The notes beneath the pieces were generated by a model. That model was not told the DNA's origin. It worked only from the letters and a program-made list of their open reading frames with translations, and made no database searches. Position numbers and translations under genes: made by a program. Source: JBOHTO01 sp050733695 (GTDB taxonomy: Bacteria; Gemmatimonadota; Gemmatimonadetes; Gemmatimonadales; Gemmatimonadaceae). Taken from it: DNA of 64,000 bases. Where the stretch lies: positions 8,722 through 72,721 of the forward strand of contig JBOHTO010000056.1 in the NCBI GenBank assembly GCA_050733695.1. The letters are read 5' to 3'. Below, piece after piece: positions 44,351-55,229 of the stretch; position 1 is the stretch's first letter, and each line of letters starts with the position of its first letter.

Positions 44351-47011
44351 GTGAAGCGTCTCCTCGCCACCATCGCGCCCCTCTCCGCGGCGCTGCTCAT
44401 CGCGCACGCCTCGCCCGCCCGTGCCCAGCACAGCTACAGCACCGGCGGTTCCTACGACCCCCGTGTTCCGCCGCCGAGCGCGGTGCTCGGCTACGAGATC
44501 GGCGAGCGCTTCACTCCGCACCACATGCTCGTGCGCTACCTGGAGGCGCTCGCGGCAAGCAGCGATCGCGTGCGGCTGGACACTGTCGCGCACTCGTTCG
44601 AGGGGCGCGAGGTGATGCTCGCCATCGTAACGAGCGAGGCAAATCAGGCGCGGATCAATGAGATTCGCGACAATGCCGCACTGGTCGCGGACCCGCGATC
44701 GTTCTCTGCGTCCGGGCGCTCCGCGGCTGCAGATCGCCTCCCCGTCATCGTCTGGCTCGGCTTCACCGTACACGGTCCCGAAGCTTCGGGCGTGGAAGCC
44801 GCGCTCGCAATGTTGTACCAGCTCGCCGCGGGGCAGGACGCCGACACCCGGACCATACTCGACAGCGCGGTCGTGCTCATCGACCCGGTGCAGAATCCGG
44901 ACGGCCACGAGCGCCACGTCCAGGACGTGATGCGCAGGCGCAGCGCGCTCGGCGTGCCCGTGCATCCGGACGCGATGATCCACGGAGGAACGTGGCCGGG
45001 GCCGCGCACCAGCCACTACTACTTTGATCTGAACAGAGACTGGTTCACGCAGTCGCATCCGGAAACACGCGGACGGGTGCAGACGATGCTCACCTGGTGG
45101 CCACACGTCGCGGTGGACCTGCACGAGATGGGCAGCAATGCGACGTACTTCTTTCCACCCCCCATGGCGCCGGTCAACCGCCTGATCGGAGAGAACACGT
45201 TCGAGTGGTGGGATATATTCGCCACGGCGATAATCGACGCGTTCGATGCGCATGGCTGGTCCTTCTTCCGGCGCGAGGGCTACGACGAGTTCTACCCGGG
45301 CTACGGATCGTCGTGGCCGATCTACAGCGGTGCGGCGGGGATGACCTACGAGCAGGCGTCGAGCCGCGGCGGCGCCATCCGGCGCGAGGATGGAACCATA
45401 CTCACGCTGCGCGAAGCGGCGCATCATCACTACGAGGCGGCGTGGGCGACCGCGCTCGCCGCGGCGCGTCGGGCGAGTGAACGCGTGAGCGACTACGCCG
45501 CGTTTCGTGCAAGCGCGGGCGAGGCGCCCGGGCGAGGGGCGCCGCGGAGCGTCATCATCGCCCGCGATGGGCAGGGACGCGCCGATTCGCTGGCCTCGCT
45601 GCTCATCGAGAATGGCATAGAGGTGAAGCCCCTCGCGCCCGGCGCGCGCCTTCGTGACGTGATCGTGTACGGCGAAACGAAGCGCGGCGATGTCTCTCTC
45701 GCGGGCGGTGGCTGGCTCGTGGGCCTCGTGCAGCCGCAGGGAGAGCTGGCCCGCGCGCTGCTCGAGCCGGACGCGCCGCTTGATTCCGCATTCGTGCGCG
45801 AGGAGCTCGCCCGACGGCGTGCCGGCATGTCGGAGAGATTCTACGACCTCACCGCGTGGTCGCTGCCGTACCTGTTCCGCGTGCGTGCGTGGTGGACCGC
45901 GGACGAGGTGGGCGGAGTCGGTGACCCGCTCACCTTTGCGGATTCGACGTGGCATGGCCGGCTCGGCGAGGGGTCGCCGGTGGTGGCCGCTCCTGTGAGG
46001 GCACGTTACGGCTACGCATTCGCGCCCGGCAGCGAAGCAGCGCTCCGCACGCTCGCGCGTCTGTTGCAGGACAGCGTCCGCGTGTGGTACGCACCACGCT
46101 CGTTCCGCTCGGGCGCCGACAGCTTTCCAAACGGGGCATTCGTTGTACGTGTTGCCGCGAACGACAGTACCCTTCACGAACGAGTTCGACAACTCGCCGC
46201 CGAGTCCGGGCTGCGCGTCGCGTCGCTCGGATCCGCGGGCGTGGATGCCGGGACTGATCTGGGGAGCAACAGCGTCTTCCCGGTGCGCGCGCCGAGGATC
46301 GCACTGCTCGGCGGCGAACCGGTGTCCGGGAGCTCCTTCGGCTACGCCTGGTACGCCTTCGACCAGCGACTGAGCTACCCCGTGACCGCAATCGACGCCG
46401 GCGCTGTTCGCGGCGGAACGCTGAGCGACTTCGATGTACTCGTTGTCCCGTCGGTATCGGCTTCCGCGCTCTCGCGAGTGCTCGGCGATGGCGGGAAGGA
46501 GAACATCACGGCGTGGGTTCGCGGCGGCGGCACGCTCATCACGCTCGACGCGGCGACATCGTGGCTCGCGTCCGAAGAGCTGGACCTTTCCCGGCTGCGA
46601 GTGCGCGGGGCGCCGGAGCCATCCGACAGCGCGCCCGGAGCGCCACTGCCGGCGGCTGTCCCCGGTGCGATCGTGCGCGTGGTCGCCGATACCCTCTCTC
46701 CGCTGCTCGCCGGGGTGAACAGTGCCGGGTTTCCGGCGCTGGTGTTCTCCGGCCGAATCTATGACGCGCCGAACGACGTGCGGCCCGGGGAGGTCGTGGT
46801 GAGGTACGCACCGGAGGAAGCCCGACTCCGGCTCGCGGGATATCTGTGGCCCGAGGTGCCCGGGCGCCTCGCGGGAACGACGTATCTGTGGAGCGAGGAG
46901 GTTGGGAACGGGCGTGTGATCGGATTTGCCGCCGATCCGAACTTCAGGGACATGTGGCGGGGATTGCTGCCCCTGTTCGCGAACAGCGTGTTTCTGGGAG
47001 GGAGTTACTGA
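44351..47011 (+). CDS. Secreted M14-family zinc metallocarboxypeptidase
   Basis: 886 residues from GTG 44351. Signal peptide MKRLLATIAPLSAALLIAHA...ARAQ. M14 zinc ligands are His141 and Glu144 (TVHGPEASG) and His258 (VDLHEMGSNATYF); the active-site region contains FDLNRDWFTQSHPETRG, and a MTYEQASSRGGAI segment carries the presumed catalytic glutamate near 335. A large C-terminal part (~450-886) includes a GATase1-like beta/alpha region (FDVLVVPSVSASALSRVLGD...AWVRGGGTLITLD), as in other long bacterial M14 proteins. It trims extracellular or periplasmic peptides. Monocistronic. Confidence 0.9.
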   Translation: MKRLLATIAPLSAALLIAHASPARAQHSYSTGGSYDPRVPPPSAVLGYEIGERFTPHHMLVRYLEALAASSDRVRLDTVAHSFEGREVMLAIVTSEANQARINEIRDNAALVADPRSFSASGRSAAADRLPVIVWLGFTVHGPEASGVEAALAMLYQLAAGQDADTRTILDSAVVLIDPVQNPDGHERHVQDVMRRRSALGVPVHPDAMIHGGTWPGPRTSHYYFDLNRDWFTQSHPETRGRVQTMLTWWPHVAVDLHEMGSNATYFFPPPMAPVNRLIGENTFEWWDIFATAIIDAFDAHGWSFFRREGYDEFYPGYGSSWPIYSGAAGMTYEQASSRGGAIRREDGTILTLREAAHHHYEAAWATALAAARRASERVSDYAAFRASAGEAPGRGAPRSVIIARDGQGRADSLASLLIENGIEVKPLAPGARLRDVIVYGETKRGDVSLAGGGWLVGLVQPQGELARALLEPDAPLDSAFVREELARRRAGMSERFYDLTAWSLPYLFRVRAWWTADEVGGVGDPLTFADSTWHGRLGEGSPVVAAPVRARYGYAFAPGSEAALRTLARLLQDSVRVWYAPRSFRSGADSFPNGAFVVRVAANDSTLHERVRQLAAESGLRVASLGSAGVDAGTDLGSNSVFPVRAPRIALLGGEPVSGSSFGYAWYAFDQRLSYPVTAIDAGAVRGGTLSDFDVLVVPSVSASALSRVLGDGGKENITAWVRGGGTLITLDAATSWLASEELDLSRLRVRGAPEPSDSAPGAPLPAAVPGAIVRVVADTLSPLLAGVNSAGFPALVFSGRIYDAPNDVRPGEVVVRYAPEEARLRLAGYLWPEVPGRLAGTTYLWSEEVGNGRVIGFAADPNFRDMWRGLLPLFANSVFLGGSY

Positions 47012-47134
47012 GCGGTCCCACCCGCTTGCGCGCCACGCCTGAGTTTCCTATTATGTTCGGCCTCTCTTTGGGCAGGCGCTCTCCCCCCGAGTGCCGCCCG
47101 CGGAACCCCGGGCCAGGGAGACAGGAACACCCCG

Positions 47135-50100
47135 ATGCAGCTCGCCGAAACGTTCATCCGCCGGCCCGTGCTGTCCGGCATGATAAGCCTGGGCCTCGTG
47201 CTCGTTGGTGCGATCGGATACACGCGCCTGCCGGTGCGGGAATTCCCCGACGCCGACCCGCCCGTGGTCTCGGTCACCGTCATCCTGCCCGGCGCCAGCC
47301 CGCAGGTGGTCGAGTCCGCCGTCACCGACGTGCTCGAGGAGGAACTCTCGAGCGTCGAAGGAATCCGCGCCATGACGAGCGCGAGCCAGGAGCAGATCAG
47401 CACCATCACGCTCGAGTTCACGCTCGACCGACCCGTGGAAGCCGCCGCGCAGGACGTGCGTGATCGCGTCTCGCGCGTGCGCGGTCTCCTGCCCGAGGAC
47501 ATCGAGGAGCCGGTTGTCGCGAAGCAGGAGGCGGACGCTTTCCCGATCATGTTCCTGGCGCTCACCTCCGGCAGCCATGGCCTCATGGAGCTGTCGGACA
47601 TTGCGGACCGGCAGATCAAGCCGCCGTTGCAGACGATCCCCGGAGTCTCGGGCGCGCCGATCTACGGAGAGCGGCGCTTCTCGATGCGCATCTGGCTCTC
47701 CCCGCGCGAGCTCGCCGCGCGCGGCCTCACGGCGCAGGACGTCGAGAGCGCGATCCGGACGCGCAGCGTGGAGATCCCGGCCGGACGCATCGAATCCGAT
47801 CGCAGGGAGTTCTCGGTTCGTTACCTCGGCGAGATGAAGACGGCCGCCGAGTTCGCCAGCATAACGGTTGCGAGCGAGCCGGGACAGCTCGTGAGGCTCG
47901 GTGATGTCGCGCGCGTCGAACCGGGCCCCGAGGACGAGCGATCGGTGACGCGCTATTCGCAGACCGACGCGATCTTCATCGGAGTGGTTCGCCAGTCGAA
48001 GGCGAACGTAATCGAGGTGGCCGAGGCGGTGCACGCAGAACTTCCGGCGATCCGCTCGGCGCTGCCACCAGGGGTGACGCTCAACATGGCCTTCGATGGC
48101 TCGGTGTTCGTCCAGCGCTCCATCCAGGAGGCTGAGGAGACGCTGCTCATCACGGCCGTGCTCGTCATTCTTATCATCTTCCTCTTCCTGCGGACGCTGC
48201 GCGCCACGATCATCCCCGCCATCGCGATCCCGGTGTCGATCATCGGCACGTTCGCGATCCTTGCCGCGCTGGGCTACTCCATCAACACCTTCACGCTGCT
48301 CGGTCTCATACTCGCGATCGGCATCGTGGTCGACGACGCAATCATTGTCCTGGAGAATGCGTACCGTCATCAGGAGGAACTGCACAAGGATCCCGAGGCG
48401 GCAGCGATCGATGGCACGCGCGAAATCACGACCGCGGTGATCGCGACCACCATTGCGCTTCTCGCTGTCTTCTCTCCGCTGCTCTTCCTCACGGGCGCGA
48501 CCGGGCGACTGTTCAACGACTTCGGCGTGGCGGTCGGCGGGGCCGTGCTCATTTCCGGCATTGTTGCACTCACGCTAACACCCATGCTCTCGGCGAAGAT
48601 TCTGCGCGTCCCGGTGCGGGAGTCGAGGTTCTTTCATGTGACCGGCCGCGCACTGGACGGCATGACAGCCCGTTACGAGCGAGGACTCGAGCGTGCTCTG
48701 CGGCGTCCGTTGCTGGTGATCGCGGGCGGTGGAGTGCTCAGCGCTGCGGCGGTGCTGCTCTTCCTCGCGCTGGAGCGCGAGTTCGTTCCGGCGGATGACC
48801 GCGGGTTCTTTTTCACGTTCGTCGTGGCGCCCGAGGGAGCCACTGTCGCCTACACGGACCAGTACCTGCGCCGGCTCGAGGCGATCACCGAGCGCACCGA
48901 TGGCGTGCGCTCCAGTTTCGCCGTCATCGGGTTTGGCGGGCCACCCAGCTCCGGATTCCTCGGGACGATACTGGACGACTGGGACGAGCGCGAGCGATCG
49001 GCGCAGGACATAATCGGCGAGGTGCAGCCTCAGTTCTTTTTCGGCGTACCCGGCGTATTTGCGTTCGCGATCAATCCGCCGGCGTTCGGCGGGTTCACCC
49101 CTCCCGTCCAGTTCGTGGTGCAGAATCGCGACTTCGAGGCGCTGGTGCAGGGGATGGATTCGCTCGTGGCGCGTGCCAGCACGATTCCCGGCCTCATGAA
49201 TGTTGACACCGATCTTCGCGTGACACGCCCCGAACTGGTCGTCACGCTCGATCGCGATCGAGCGGAAGACCTCGGCGTTCCCGCCCGCGACGTCGCCACC
49301 ACGTTGCAGACTCTGCTCGGAGGGCGCGACATCGCGCGTTTCACGTCGGAGAACGAGCTGTACGACGTGATCCTGCGACTGGACCCGGAGGAACGGGCGA
49401 CCCCGTCCGACATCAGCGGACTGCATGTGCGCGGCCGCGATGGCGCGCTCGTCCCGCTCGACGCCGTGACCAGTGTGGACGAACGCATCGGACCGCGACA
49501 GCTCAACCACTTCGACCGCGTGCGTGCGTTCACGCTCTCGGCCAGCATGGCGCCGGGCTTCACCCTGGGTCAGGCGCTCGACTCGCTGAATGCCGCCGCG
49601 GCCGCTGTTCTGCCGGCGGGAAGCACCGTGGAACTGGCCGGTGAATCGCGCGAGTTCCAGGAGAGCGGCAGTGCGCTCTACTTCGCCTTCGTGCTCGCGC
49701 TCGTGTTCGTGTTCATGGTGCTCGCCGCTCAGTATGAATCGCTGCTGCACCCGTTCACGGTGCTTCTCGCCGTGCCACTGGCTGTGACCGGCGCCCTCGC
49801 AGCGCTGTGGATAGCCGGCTCGACTCTCAACGTGTACAGCCAGATCGGGATGATCCTGCTGATCGGGCTCGTGTGCAAGAACTCCATCCTTCTCGTCACA
49901 TATGCGAACGACCTGCGAGAACGCGGGCGCGATGCCGTGTCTGCCATGCGCGAGGCCGGGCGCATTCGACTCCGGCCGATCCTCATGACCTCGGTTGCTG
50001 CCATCTTCGGCGCGCTGCCCATAGCGCTCGGCCTGGGCGCCGGAGCCGGCAGCAGACGGCCGCTCGGCTACTCGATCATCGGCGGGCTCATCGTCTCGAC

Positions 50101-50257
50101 TCTGCTCACACTCTTCCTGGTTCCGGCCGTGTTCGTCGTCTTCGAACGCATGCGCGGACGCCGGGCGCAGGCACCGGCCGGCGGCCGACATGTCGCGGGT
50201 GAGTACAAGCCGCCAGCGAATCCGGCGCACGTGACCACGTCCATGGAGGCGCCGTGA
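47135..50257 (+). CDS. RND-family multidrug efflux permease (HAE1 type)
   Basis: 1040 residues, normal for AcrB/MexB-like pumps. Begins MQLAETFIRRPVLSGMISLG, typical of the cytoplasmic end of TM1. TM4 holds the proton-relay pair Asp400-Asp401 in AIGIVVDDAIIVLENAYRH. Two large periplasmic loops follow TM1 and TM7, and the C-terminal half has LAAQYESLLHPFTVLLAVPL and GLVCKNSILLVTYANDLRER. It exports lipophilic compounds using the proton gradient. Order in the operon is permease-TolC-adaptor, with a GTGA overlap to the outer-membrane gene. No local regulator gene is adjacent. Confidence 0.95.
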   Translation: MQLAETFIRRPVLSGMISLGLVLVGAIGYTRLPVREFPDADPPVVSVTVILPGASPQVVESAVTDVLEEELSSVEGIRAMTSASQEQISTITLEFTLDRPVEAAAQDVRDRVSRVRGLLPEDIEEPVVAKQEADAFPIMFLALTSGSHGLMELSDIADRQIKPPLQTIPGVSGAPIYGERRFSMRIWLSPRELAARGLTAQDVESAIRTRSVEIPAGRIESDRREFSVRYLGEMKTAAEFASITVASEPGQLVRLGDVARVEPGPEDERSVTRYSQTDAIFIGVVRQSKANVIEVAEAVHAELPAIRSALPPGVTLNMAFDGSVFVQRSIQEAEETLLITAVLVILIIFLFLRTLRATIIPAIAIPVSIIGTFAILAALGYSINTFTLLGLILAIGIVVDDAIIVLENAYRHQEELHKDPEAAAIDGTREITTAVIATTIALLAVFSPLLFLTGATGRLFNDFGVAVGGAVLISGIVALTLTPMLSAKILRVPVRESRFFHVTGRALDGMTARYERGLERALRRPLLVIAGGGVLSAAAVLLFLALEREFVPADDRGFFFTFVVAPEGATVAYTDQYLRRLEAITERTDGVRSSFAVIGFGGPPSSGFLGTILDDWDERERSAQDIIGEVQPQFFFGVPGVFAFAINPPAFGGFTPPVQFVVQNRDFEALVQGMDSLVARASTIPGLMNVDTDLRVTRPELVVTLDRDRAEDLGVPARDVATTLQTLLGGRDIARFTSENELYDVILRLDPEERATPSDISGLHVRGRDGALVPLDAVTSVDERIGPRQLNHFDRVRAFTLSASMAPGFTLGQALDSLNAAAAAVLPAGSTVELAGESREFQESGSALYFAFVLALVFVFMVLAAQYESLLHPFTVLLAVPLAVTGALAALWIAGSTLNVYSQIGMILLIGLVCKNSILLVTYANDLRERGRDAVSAMREAGRIRLRPILMTSVAAIFGALPIALGLGAGAGSRRPLGYSIIGGLIVSTLLTLFLVPAVFVVFERMRGRRAQAPAGGRHVAGEYKPPANPAHVTTSMEAP

Positions 50258-51633
50258 TCGACAATGGATGCCCTGCGGCCCTGCGAGCCGTGTTGCGTGC
50301 AGGTCTGCTCGCCGGCGTGTGGATGTCAGGGAGCCTGGCGGTACCGGCGCTGGTTCCGGCACAGGCCACGGTGGACGAGGCACCGGTCGTCACGCTCGCG
50401 GAAGCTCGCCGCGCTGCGTCGACAGTCGGCGCCAGCGCGATAGCCGCGCGCGCGCGGGTACAGGCCGCCGCGTGGGAGCGTCGCGCGGCTCTCACGAACC
50501 TGTTCACACCCACCGTGACGGCCGACCTCAACTACACGCACTTCTCCGACCCATTCTTCAACTTTGGCACGGGCGGGATCAGTCCCAACGCAACCAGCGC
50601 TACGCTCGATGCGCGCTATACGCTGTTCGGTGCGGGGAAGTTCGGGGAACTCGGGCGCGCGCGCGCGTCGCTCGAGAACGCCGAAGCGAGCGAGATCGCG
50701 GAGAGCTTTCGTACAGCGCTCGCCGTGGACGAAGCCTACTTTGCGGTGCTGGCAGATCGCGAGCTCACGCGTGTGACCGCAGACCGGCTGCGGCGTGCGG
50801 AAGAGCAGTTCGGCCTCGCCAGGGTGCGCGTGCTCGCGGGAGGAGCGATCGCATCCGATTCGCTTCAACTCCTTCTCGAGGTCAATCGAGCGCGACTCGA
50901 GACGCTCCGGCGTGACTCGGCGCTCACGACCTCTCGTTTGCGCCTTGGCAACCGGATCGGCCTCTCGGGGCCCGCCGATGCAGCGCCCATGGACACCGCG
51001 GTGCTCCCGGCGATGCCTGTCACGCGCGACGAAGCCGTGGTCGAGCTGCGGTCACGCGGTCCCGGGATTCAGGCTGCCCGTGCAGCCGAGCGTGCCGCAG
51101 ATGCCGCGGTCCGATCCGAGCGAGAGGCGTACTTCCCGGGAATCCTCCTCGGGGCAAACACCGGCGCCTACGACGCGGAGTTCTTTCCCTCCGCGTTCCG
51201 GCGCACGCAGTTCACCATCGGGGTATCGCTTCCCATCTGGAACGGCGGGCAGCGCGAGCTCGCCGTCGCGATGGCAGCCGTGGCGCGCGATATCGCCCGT
51301 GCCGAGCGGCAGGAAGCCGAGCGTGCAGCCGGGGAGATCATGGTGCAGGCCTGGCATGGGTACGAGACTGCGCGTGCCGGAGTGGCGCTCGGACTCGTAG
51401 GCGTAGCGGTCGCGACCGAGAACTTCAGGGTACAGCGCGCCCGATATCGCGAAGGTGCGACGACCATCCTGGATCTGCTCGAGGCTCAGGTCGCGCTGAG
51501 TGAAGCCGAAGCGTCGCTTGTGCAATCGCGCTACGCAACACGATTGGCGCTGGCGCGTATCGAGGCGCTACTCGGGCGCCGCATGTTCGACACGAACGTA
51601 ACGGATTCGGCGTATCGCGGAGGCGAGAGGTGA
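50254..51633 (+). CDS. TolC-family outer membrane efflux protein
   Basis: 459 residues from GTG 50254, overlapping the permease stop. Signal sequence (LRAGLLAGVWMSGSLAVPAL...AQ) and two OEP repeats: VTLAEARRAASTVGASAIAA and VVELRSRGPGIQAARAAERA start the helical barrel halves, with beta-barrel segments such as TVTADLNYTHFSDPFFNFG and FTIGVSLPIWNGGQRELAVA. It forms the trimeric outer-membrane channel of the efflux complex. Ends by overlap with the adaptor gene. Confidence 0.94.
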   Translation: MIDNGCPAALRAVLRAGLLAGVWMSGSLAVPALVPAQATVDEAPVVTLAEARRAASTVGASAIAARARVQAAAWERRAALTNLFTPTVTADLNYTHFSDPFFNFGTGGISPNATSATLDARYTLFGAGKFGELGRARASLENAEASEIAESFRTALAVDEAYFAVLADRELTRVTADRLRRAEEQFGLARVRVLAGGAIASDSLQLLLEVNRARLETLRRDSALTTSRLRLGNRIGLSGPADAAPMDTAVLPAMPVTRDEAVVELRSRGPGIQAARAAERAADAAVRSEREAYFPGILLGANTGAYDAEFFPSAFRRTQFTIGVSLPIWNGGQRELAVAMAAVARDIARAERQEAERAAGEIMVQAWHGYETARAGVALGLVGVAVATENFRVQRARYREGATTILDLLEAQVALSEAEASLVQSRYATRLALARIEALLGRRMFDTNVTDSAYRGGER

Positions 51634-52811
51634 TGACCACAGCGTTTGACATGGACGAACACGGGAGCCGCGGAGGGCGCAGGCGCAATATCGTCATGGC
51701 GGGGATCATCATCGTCGCGCTGGTGCTCGTCGCCGCCGTGGCCTGGGGTCGGCTGAGAAACGGCGGCAGCGATCATGCGGTCGCGGCGTCGGGGGAGGGG
51801 GAGGGCGCAATGGGATCCATGCCGCCCATGCCCGTGGATGTCGACACCGCTCGGCGTCTCGAGGTCATCGACGCTGTTCGTGCGACCGGACGAATCGAGG
51901 CCGAACAGGCAATCGAGCTGCGCCCGGATGAGCAGGGGCGAATCACCGCGCTGCTCTTTCGCGAGGGACAGTTCGTGAACAGGGGCACGCCGCTCGTGAA
52001 GATCGATGACGCGATGCTGCGAGCCGAGGCCGAGCGGGCCAGGGCGGATCGCGATCTCGCCGGTCAGCAGCTCGGGCGCGCGCAGCGGCTGCGCGCGGAG
52101 AATGCATCCTCGCCCGCTGACCTCGAGCGAGCCGAGGCAGCCGCGCGAACTGCGGCGGCGGAACTCGCGCTGCTGGAGCTGCAGATCGCACGCACCACGG
52201 TGCGCGCACCTTTCGCCGGTGTCGTGGGCCAGCGGTTCGTGAGCGCGGGTGACTATGTCACGACCGCCACACGGCTCCTGACACTGCAGACAGTGGACCC
52301 GCAGCGCGCGGTGATCGAGGTCCCCGAGCGACATGCCGTGAGTCTCCGCCGTGGACAGACGATGGAGTTCACCGTGGCCGCGCAGCCGGAACGCCTTTTC
52401 CGTGCCGAGGTCGACTTCATCGATCCTGTCGTGCAGGACGCCAGCCGCACGATAGTGGTCAAGGCGCGCGCCCCCAATCCCGGGCGGCTGCTCAGGCCCG
52501 GCATGTTCATCGAAGCGCGGCTGGCTACCGCCACGCGACCGAACGCCGTCGTGGTGCCGGAGGATGCAGTACAGCCGTTGCGCACCGCGAACCTCGTCTG
52601 GGCGGTGGTGGACGGAAAGGCGAGCCGGCGTGTTGTGGAGCTCGGCGCGCGTGCACAGGGGATTGTCGAGATTGTCAGCGGCGTGAGCGCCGGCGAGCTG
52701 GTCGTCGTGGGCGGGCTGGAGCGGATGGCGGAGGGGATGCCCGTTGCCCCGCAGGCGATGGCGGAGAGGGAGGGCGAGGGGAAGGGGGAGGGGAAGGACG
52801 TGCCGGGGTAG
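51633..52811 (+). CDS. RND efflux periplasmic adaptor (HlyD/MFP family)
   Basis: 392 residues from ATG 51633 (GTG 51630 also possible); GGAGG lies eight bases upstream. One N-terminal membrane anchor (IVMAGIIIVALVLVAAVAWG). Then the adaptor fold: barrel-sandwich/lipoyl halves (IELRPDEQGRITALLFREGQ, TTVRAPFAGVVGQRFVSAGD), an alpha-helical hairpin between (AEAERARADRDLAGQQLGRA), a beta-barrel domain and a membrane-proximal end. It links permease and TolC. The C-terminal tail is Gly/Glu repeats. Confidence 0.94.
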   Translation: MTTAFDMDEHGSRGGRRRNIVMAGIIIVALVLVAAVAWGRLRNGGSDHAVAASGEGEGAMGSMPPMPVDVDTARRLEVIDAVRATGRIEAEQAIELRPDEQGRITALLFREGQFVNRGTPLVKIDDAMLRAEAERARADRDLAGQQLGRAQRLRAENASSPADLERAEAAARTAAAELALLELQIARTTVRAPFAGVVGQRFVSAGDYVTTATRLLTLQTVDPQRAVIEVPERHAVSLRRGQTMEFTVAAQPERLFRAEVDFIDPVVQDASRTIVVKARAPNPGRLLRPGMFIEARLATATRPNAVVVPEDAVQPLRTANLVWAVVDGKASRRVVELGARAQGIVEIVSGVSAGELVVVGGLERMAEGMPVAPQAMAEREGEGKGEGKDVPG

Positions 52812-52865
52812 GCGCCGGCCCCTCACACGGCAGATCCTGCTGCTCGAGGGTTGTTTGAGGCACGA

Positions 52866-54974
52866 TCAGTACGCCGCGATCTCCTCGTATGCCCGCCGGA
52901 AGTCCTCCACCTGCGGCAGTATGGCGTCCTCGAGCCGCGGGGCGTAGCCCACAAACGTGTCCGTGGAAGCCACACGCTTTACCGGTGCGTCCAGCCACGC
53001 GAAGCATTCGTCCGCAATGGCCGCCGCGATCTCCGCACCGTAGCCCCACGAGATCGAGTCCTCATACGCCACGATCACGCGCGCAGTCTTCCGCACAGAT
53101 GCGTACACGGCCTCGCGATCCCACGGTGCGAGCGAGCGCAGATCGATGACCTCCACCTCGAGGCCGGTGTCGGCGATCTGGTTCGCGGCCGCGAGCGCGC
53201 GCTGCACCGTCGCACCGTAGGTCACCACCGTCACGTCCGATCCCTCGCGAGCGACGCGCGCCTTGCCGAATGGGATCATGAAATCAGGTCCGGGATTTCT
53301 CCCCTTGTTGTAGGTCTGGCGGTAGAGATGCTTGTGTTCCAGGAAGATCACCGGATCGTCGCAACGGATCGCCGTACGCAGGAGCCCGTTTGCATCCAGC
53401 GCAGTCGCGGGACACACGACGCGCAGTCCGGGGCAGTGGGTGAACAGCGACGCACCCGTCTGCGAATGGTAGATCGCGCCGCGGATATAGCCTCCGTACG
53501 TCGTGCGAACCACCACCGGTGCGCTGAAGCTGTTGTTCGACCGCCAGCGCAGCGTAGCCAGCTCGCTGCGAATCTGCATGTATGCGGGCCAGATGTAGTC
53601 GAAGAACTGGATCTCGACGATCGGCTTGAAGCCACGCGTCGCGAGACCGATGGCCCGGCCCACGATGTTCGCCTCGGCGAGCGGTGAGTTGTACACGCGC
53701 GCGCTGCCAAACTCCTTCTGCAGGCCCCACGTCGCCTTGAACACGCCGCCCTTCCCCTTGACCTTCCCCAGATACTGCTCGCGCGATACGTCCGCGACAT
53801 CCTCGCCGAACATGAGGATCCGCTCGTCGCGGTGCATCTCGTCCTTCATGCATGCGTTGAGCAGATCAACCATCGTCGTCTCGCCGCCAGAGAAATCCGG
53901 CGCGTTCTCGGTATCGAAGCTCTCGCCCGTCGGGTCCACGTCCGGCGAGTGCACGGCGAAGTACACGGTATCCGCGGCCGGCTGTTCCTGCTCCAGCGCG
54001 TCGTCCGTCGCCGCGAGTATCTCCGCGTCGATGGACTGCTGCATCTCGCGGATCTCATCGTCCGTGGCGTGTCCTTCCGCGATCAGCCACGCGGGGAACG
54101 TCGTGATCGGATCGCGCGCGGCATCGGCGTCGCGCTCCTCCTCCGGCCGGTACGCAACCTCGTCGTCCGAAAGCGAATGCGAGTACGGCCGGATCACGCG
54201 CGCATGCACGAGCGCCGGCCCCTTCCGCTTGCGCGCGTAGCTCACAGCCTTGCTCATCGCGTCGTAACTGGTCACGAGATCGCAGCCATCGACTTCCTGT
54301 ATGAACAGTCCGGGGAAACCGGTGAGCAGCCGCGAGATGTTGCCGCCCGGCGTGTTGACCTCGACCGGGACCGAAATGGCGTAGCCGTTGTCCTCGATCA
54401 CGTAGACAACTGGCAGAGCGAGATTGCACGCCGTGTTGAGTGATTCCCAGAACTCTCCCTCGCTCGTGGTTCCATCGCCCCCGGAGACGTACACGACCTC
54501 GTCCTTCTCGAACCCGCCGGTAATGCCGAGGAGCTTCGCGCGGTACGAAGCTTCCGCGCACCCGACGGCCTGGAGGAACTGTGTGCCGGTGGGCGACGAC
54601 GACGACACGATGTTCAGCCCCGGGTGGCCCCAGTGGCTCGGCATCTGCCTTCCGCCCGACGCGGGATCGCGTGCCGCGCCGACCGCCTCGTACAGCATCT
54701 CGGCCGGCGTGACACCGAGCTCGAGACAGAACGCACGGTCCCGATAGTACGGATAGAACCAGTCGTGCGACGCGCGCATCGCCATGCCGGCCGCCGTCAG
54801 GATCGCCTCGTGGCCGGCGCCGGAGATCTGGAAGAAGATCCTGTTCTGCCGCTTGAGCTGGATCTCCTTGTCGTCGAGCTTGCGCGAAAGGAGCATCGTG
54901 CGGCAGGCGCCGAGCAGCCGGTCTCGGCTCAGCCCTGCGGCGCCTCTCCGTTCGGCCCGCGTCTGGGTCGCCAT
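52866..54974 (-). CDS. 2-oxoacid dehydrogenase E1 component, fused alpha and beta subunits
   Basis: 702 residues from ATG 54974, preceded by GGAGAA; upstream in-frame sequence is intergenic. Residues ~1-340 are the E1-alpha part with [17 protein letters not shown] and the thiamine-diphosphate motif [12 protein letters not shown] near 165 ending EDNGYAIS. Residues ~365-702 are E1-beta ([58 protein letters not shown] region). The fused layout and sequence favour branched-chain or acetoin-type 2-oxoacid dehydrogenase over pyruvate dehydrogenase. It decarboxylates the oxoacid and transfers the acyl group to lipoyl-E2, which is not encoded here. Monocistronic, divergent from the HIT gene. Confidence 0.92.
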   Translation of the reverse strand: MATQTRAERRGAAGLSRDRLLGACRTMLLSRKLDDKEIQLKRQNRIFFQISGAGHEAILTAAGMAMRASHDWFYPYYRDRAFCLELGVTPAEMLYEAVGAARDPASGGRQMPSHWGHPGLNIVSSSSPTGTQFLQAVGCAEASYRAKLLGITGGFEKDEVVYVSGGDGTTSEGEFWESLNTACNLALPVVYVIEDNGYAISVPVEVNTPGGNISRLLTGFPGLFIQEVDGCDLVTSYDAMSKAVSYARKRKGPALVHARVIRPYSHSLSDDEVAYRPEEERDADAARDPITTFPAWLIAEGHATDDEIREMQQSIDAEILAATDDALEQEQPAADTVYFAVHSPDVDPTGESFDTENAPDFSGGETTMVDLLNACMKDEMHRDERILMFGEDVADVSREQYLGKVKGKGGVFKATWGLQKEFGSARVYNSPLAEANIVGRAIGLATRGFKPIVEIQFFDYIWPAYMQIRSELATLRWRSNNSFSAPVVVRTTYGGYIRGAIYHSQTGASLFTHCPGLRVVCPATALDANGLLRTAIRCDDPVIFLEHKHLYRQTYNKGRNPGPDFMIPFGKARVAREGSDVTVVTYGATVQRALAAANQIADTGLEVEVIDLRSLAPWDREAVYASVRKTARVIVAYEDSISWGYGAEIAAAIADECFAWLDAPVKRVASTDTFVGYAPRLEDAILPQVEDFRRAYEEIAAY

Positions 54975-55229
54975 GGTTCTCCGGGAAACGTGTGCGTCTG
55001 GTTCGAGCAAGATAGCAGTCGTGGCGCCGCGAGGGCTACAGGCCGCAGGGCGCAGGTACAACGTGGGCATGCCGCGACCGGCCGCGGGTCGCGAGGTCGA
55101 TGCCGGCGCTGGCCGATGGCGCGCATCTCGAAGCGCGCGCGGGCCACGACACGCACGCCCCGCGCCGCGCGCGACCGTGGCACCGGCTGTGCGTGATCGA
55201 CGGCCGCACCCACCTGACAGCGAGGAGCC

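Noticed and set aside
48575..50383. 602-codon antisense ORF opposite the RND permease
   Set aside because: Antisense to a complete, well-supported RND gene and without domain content.
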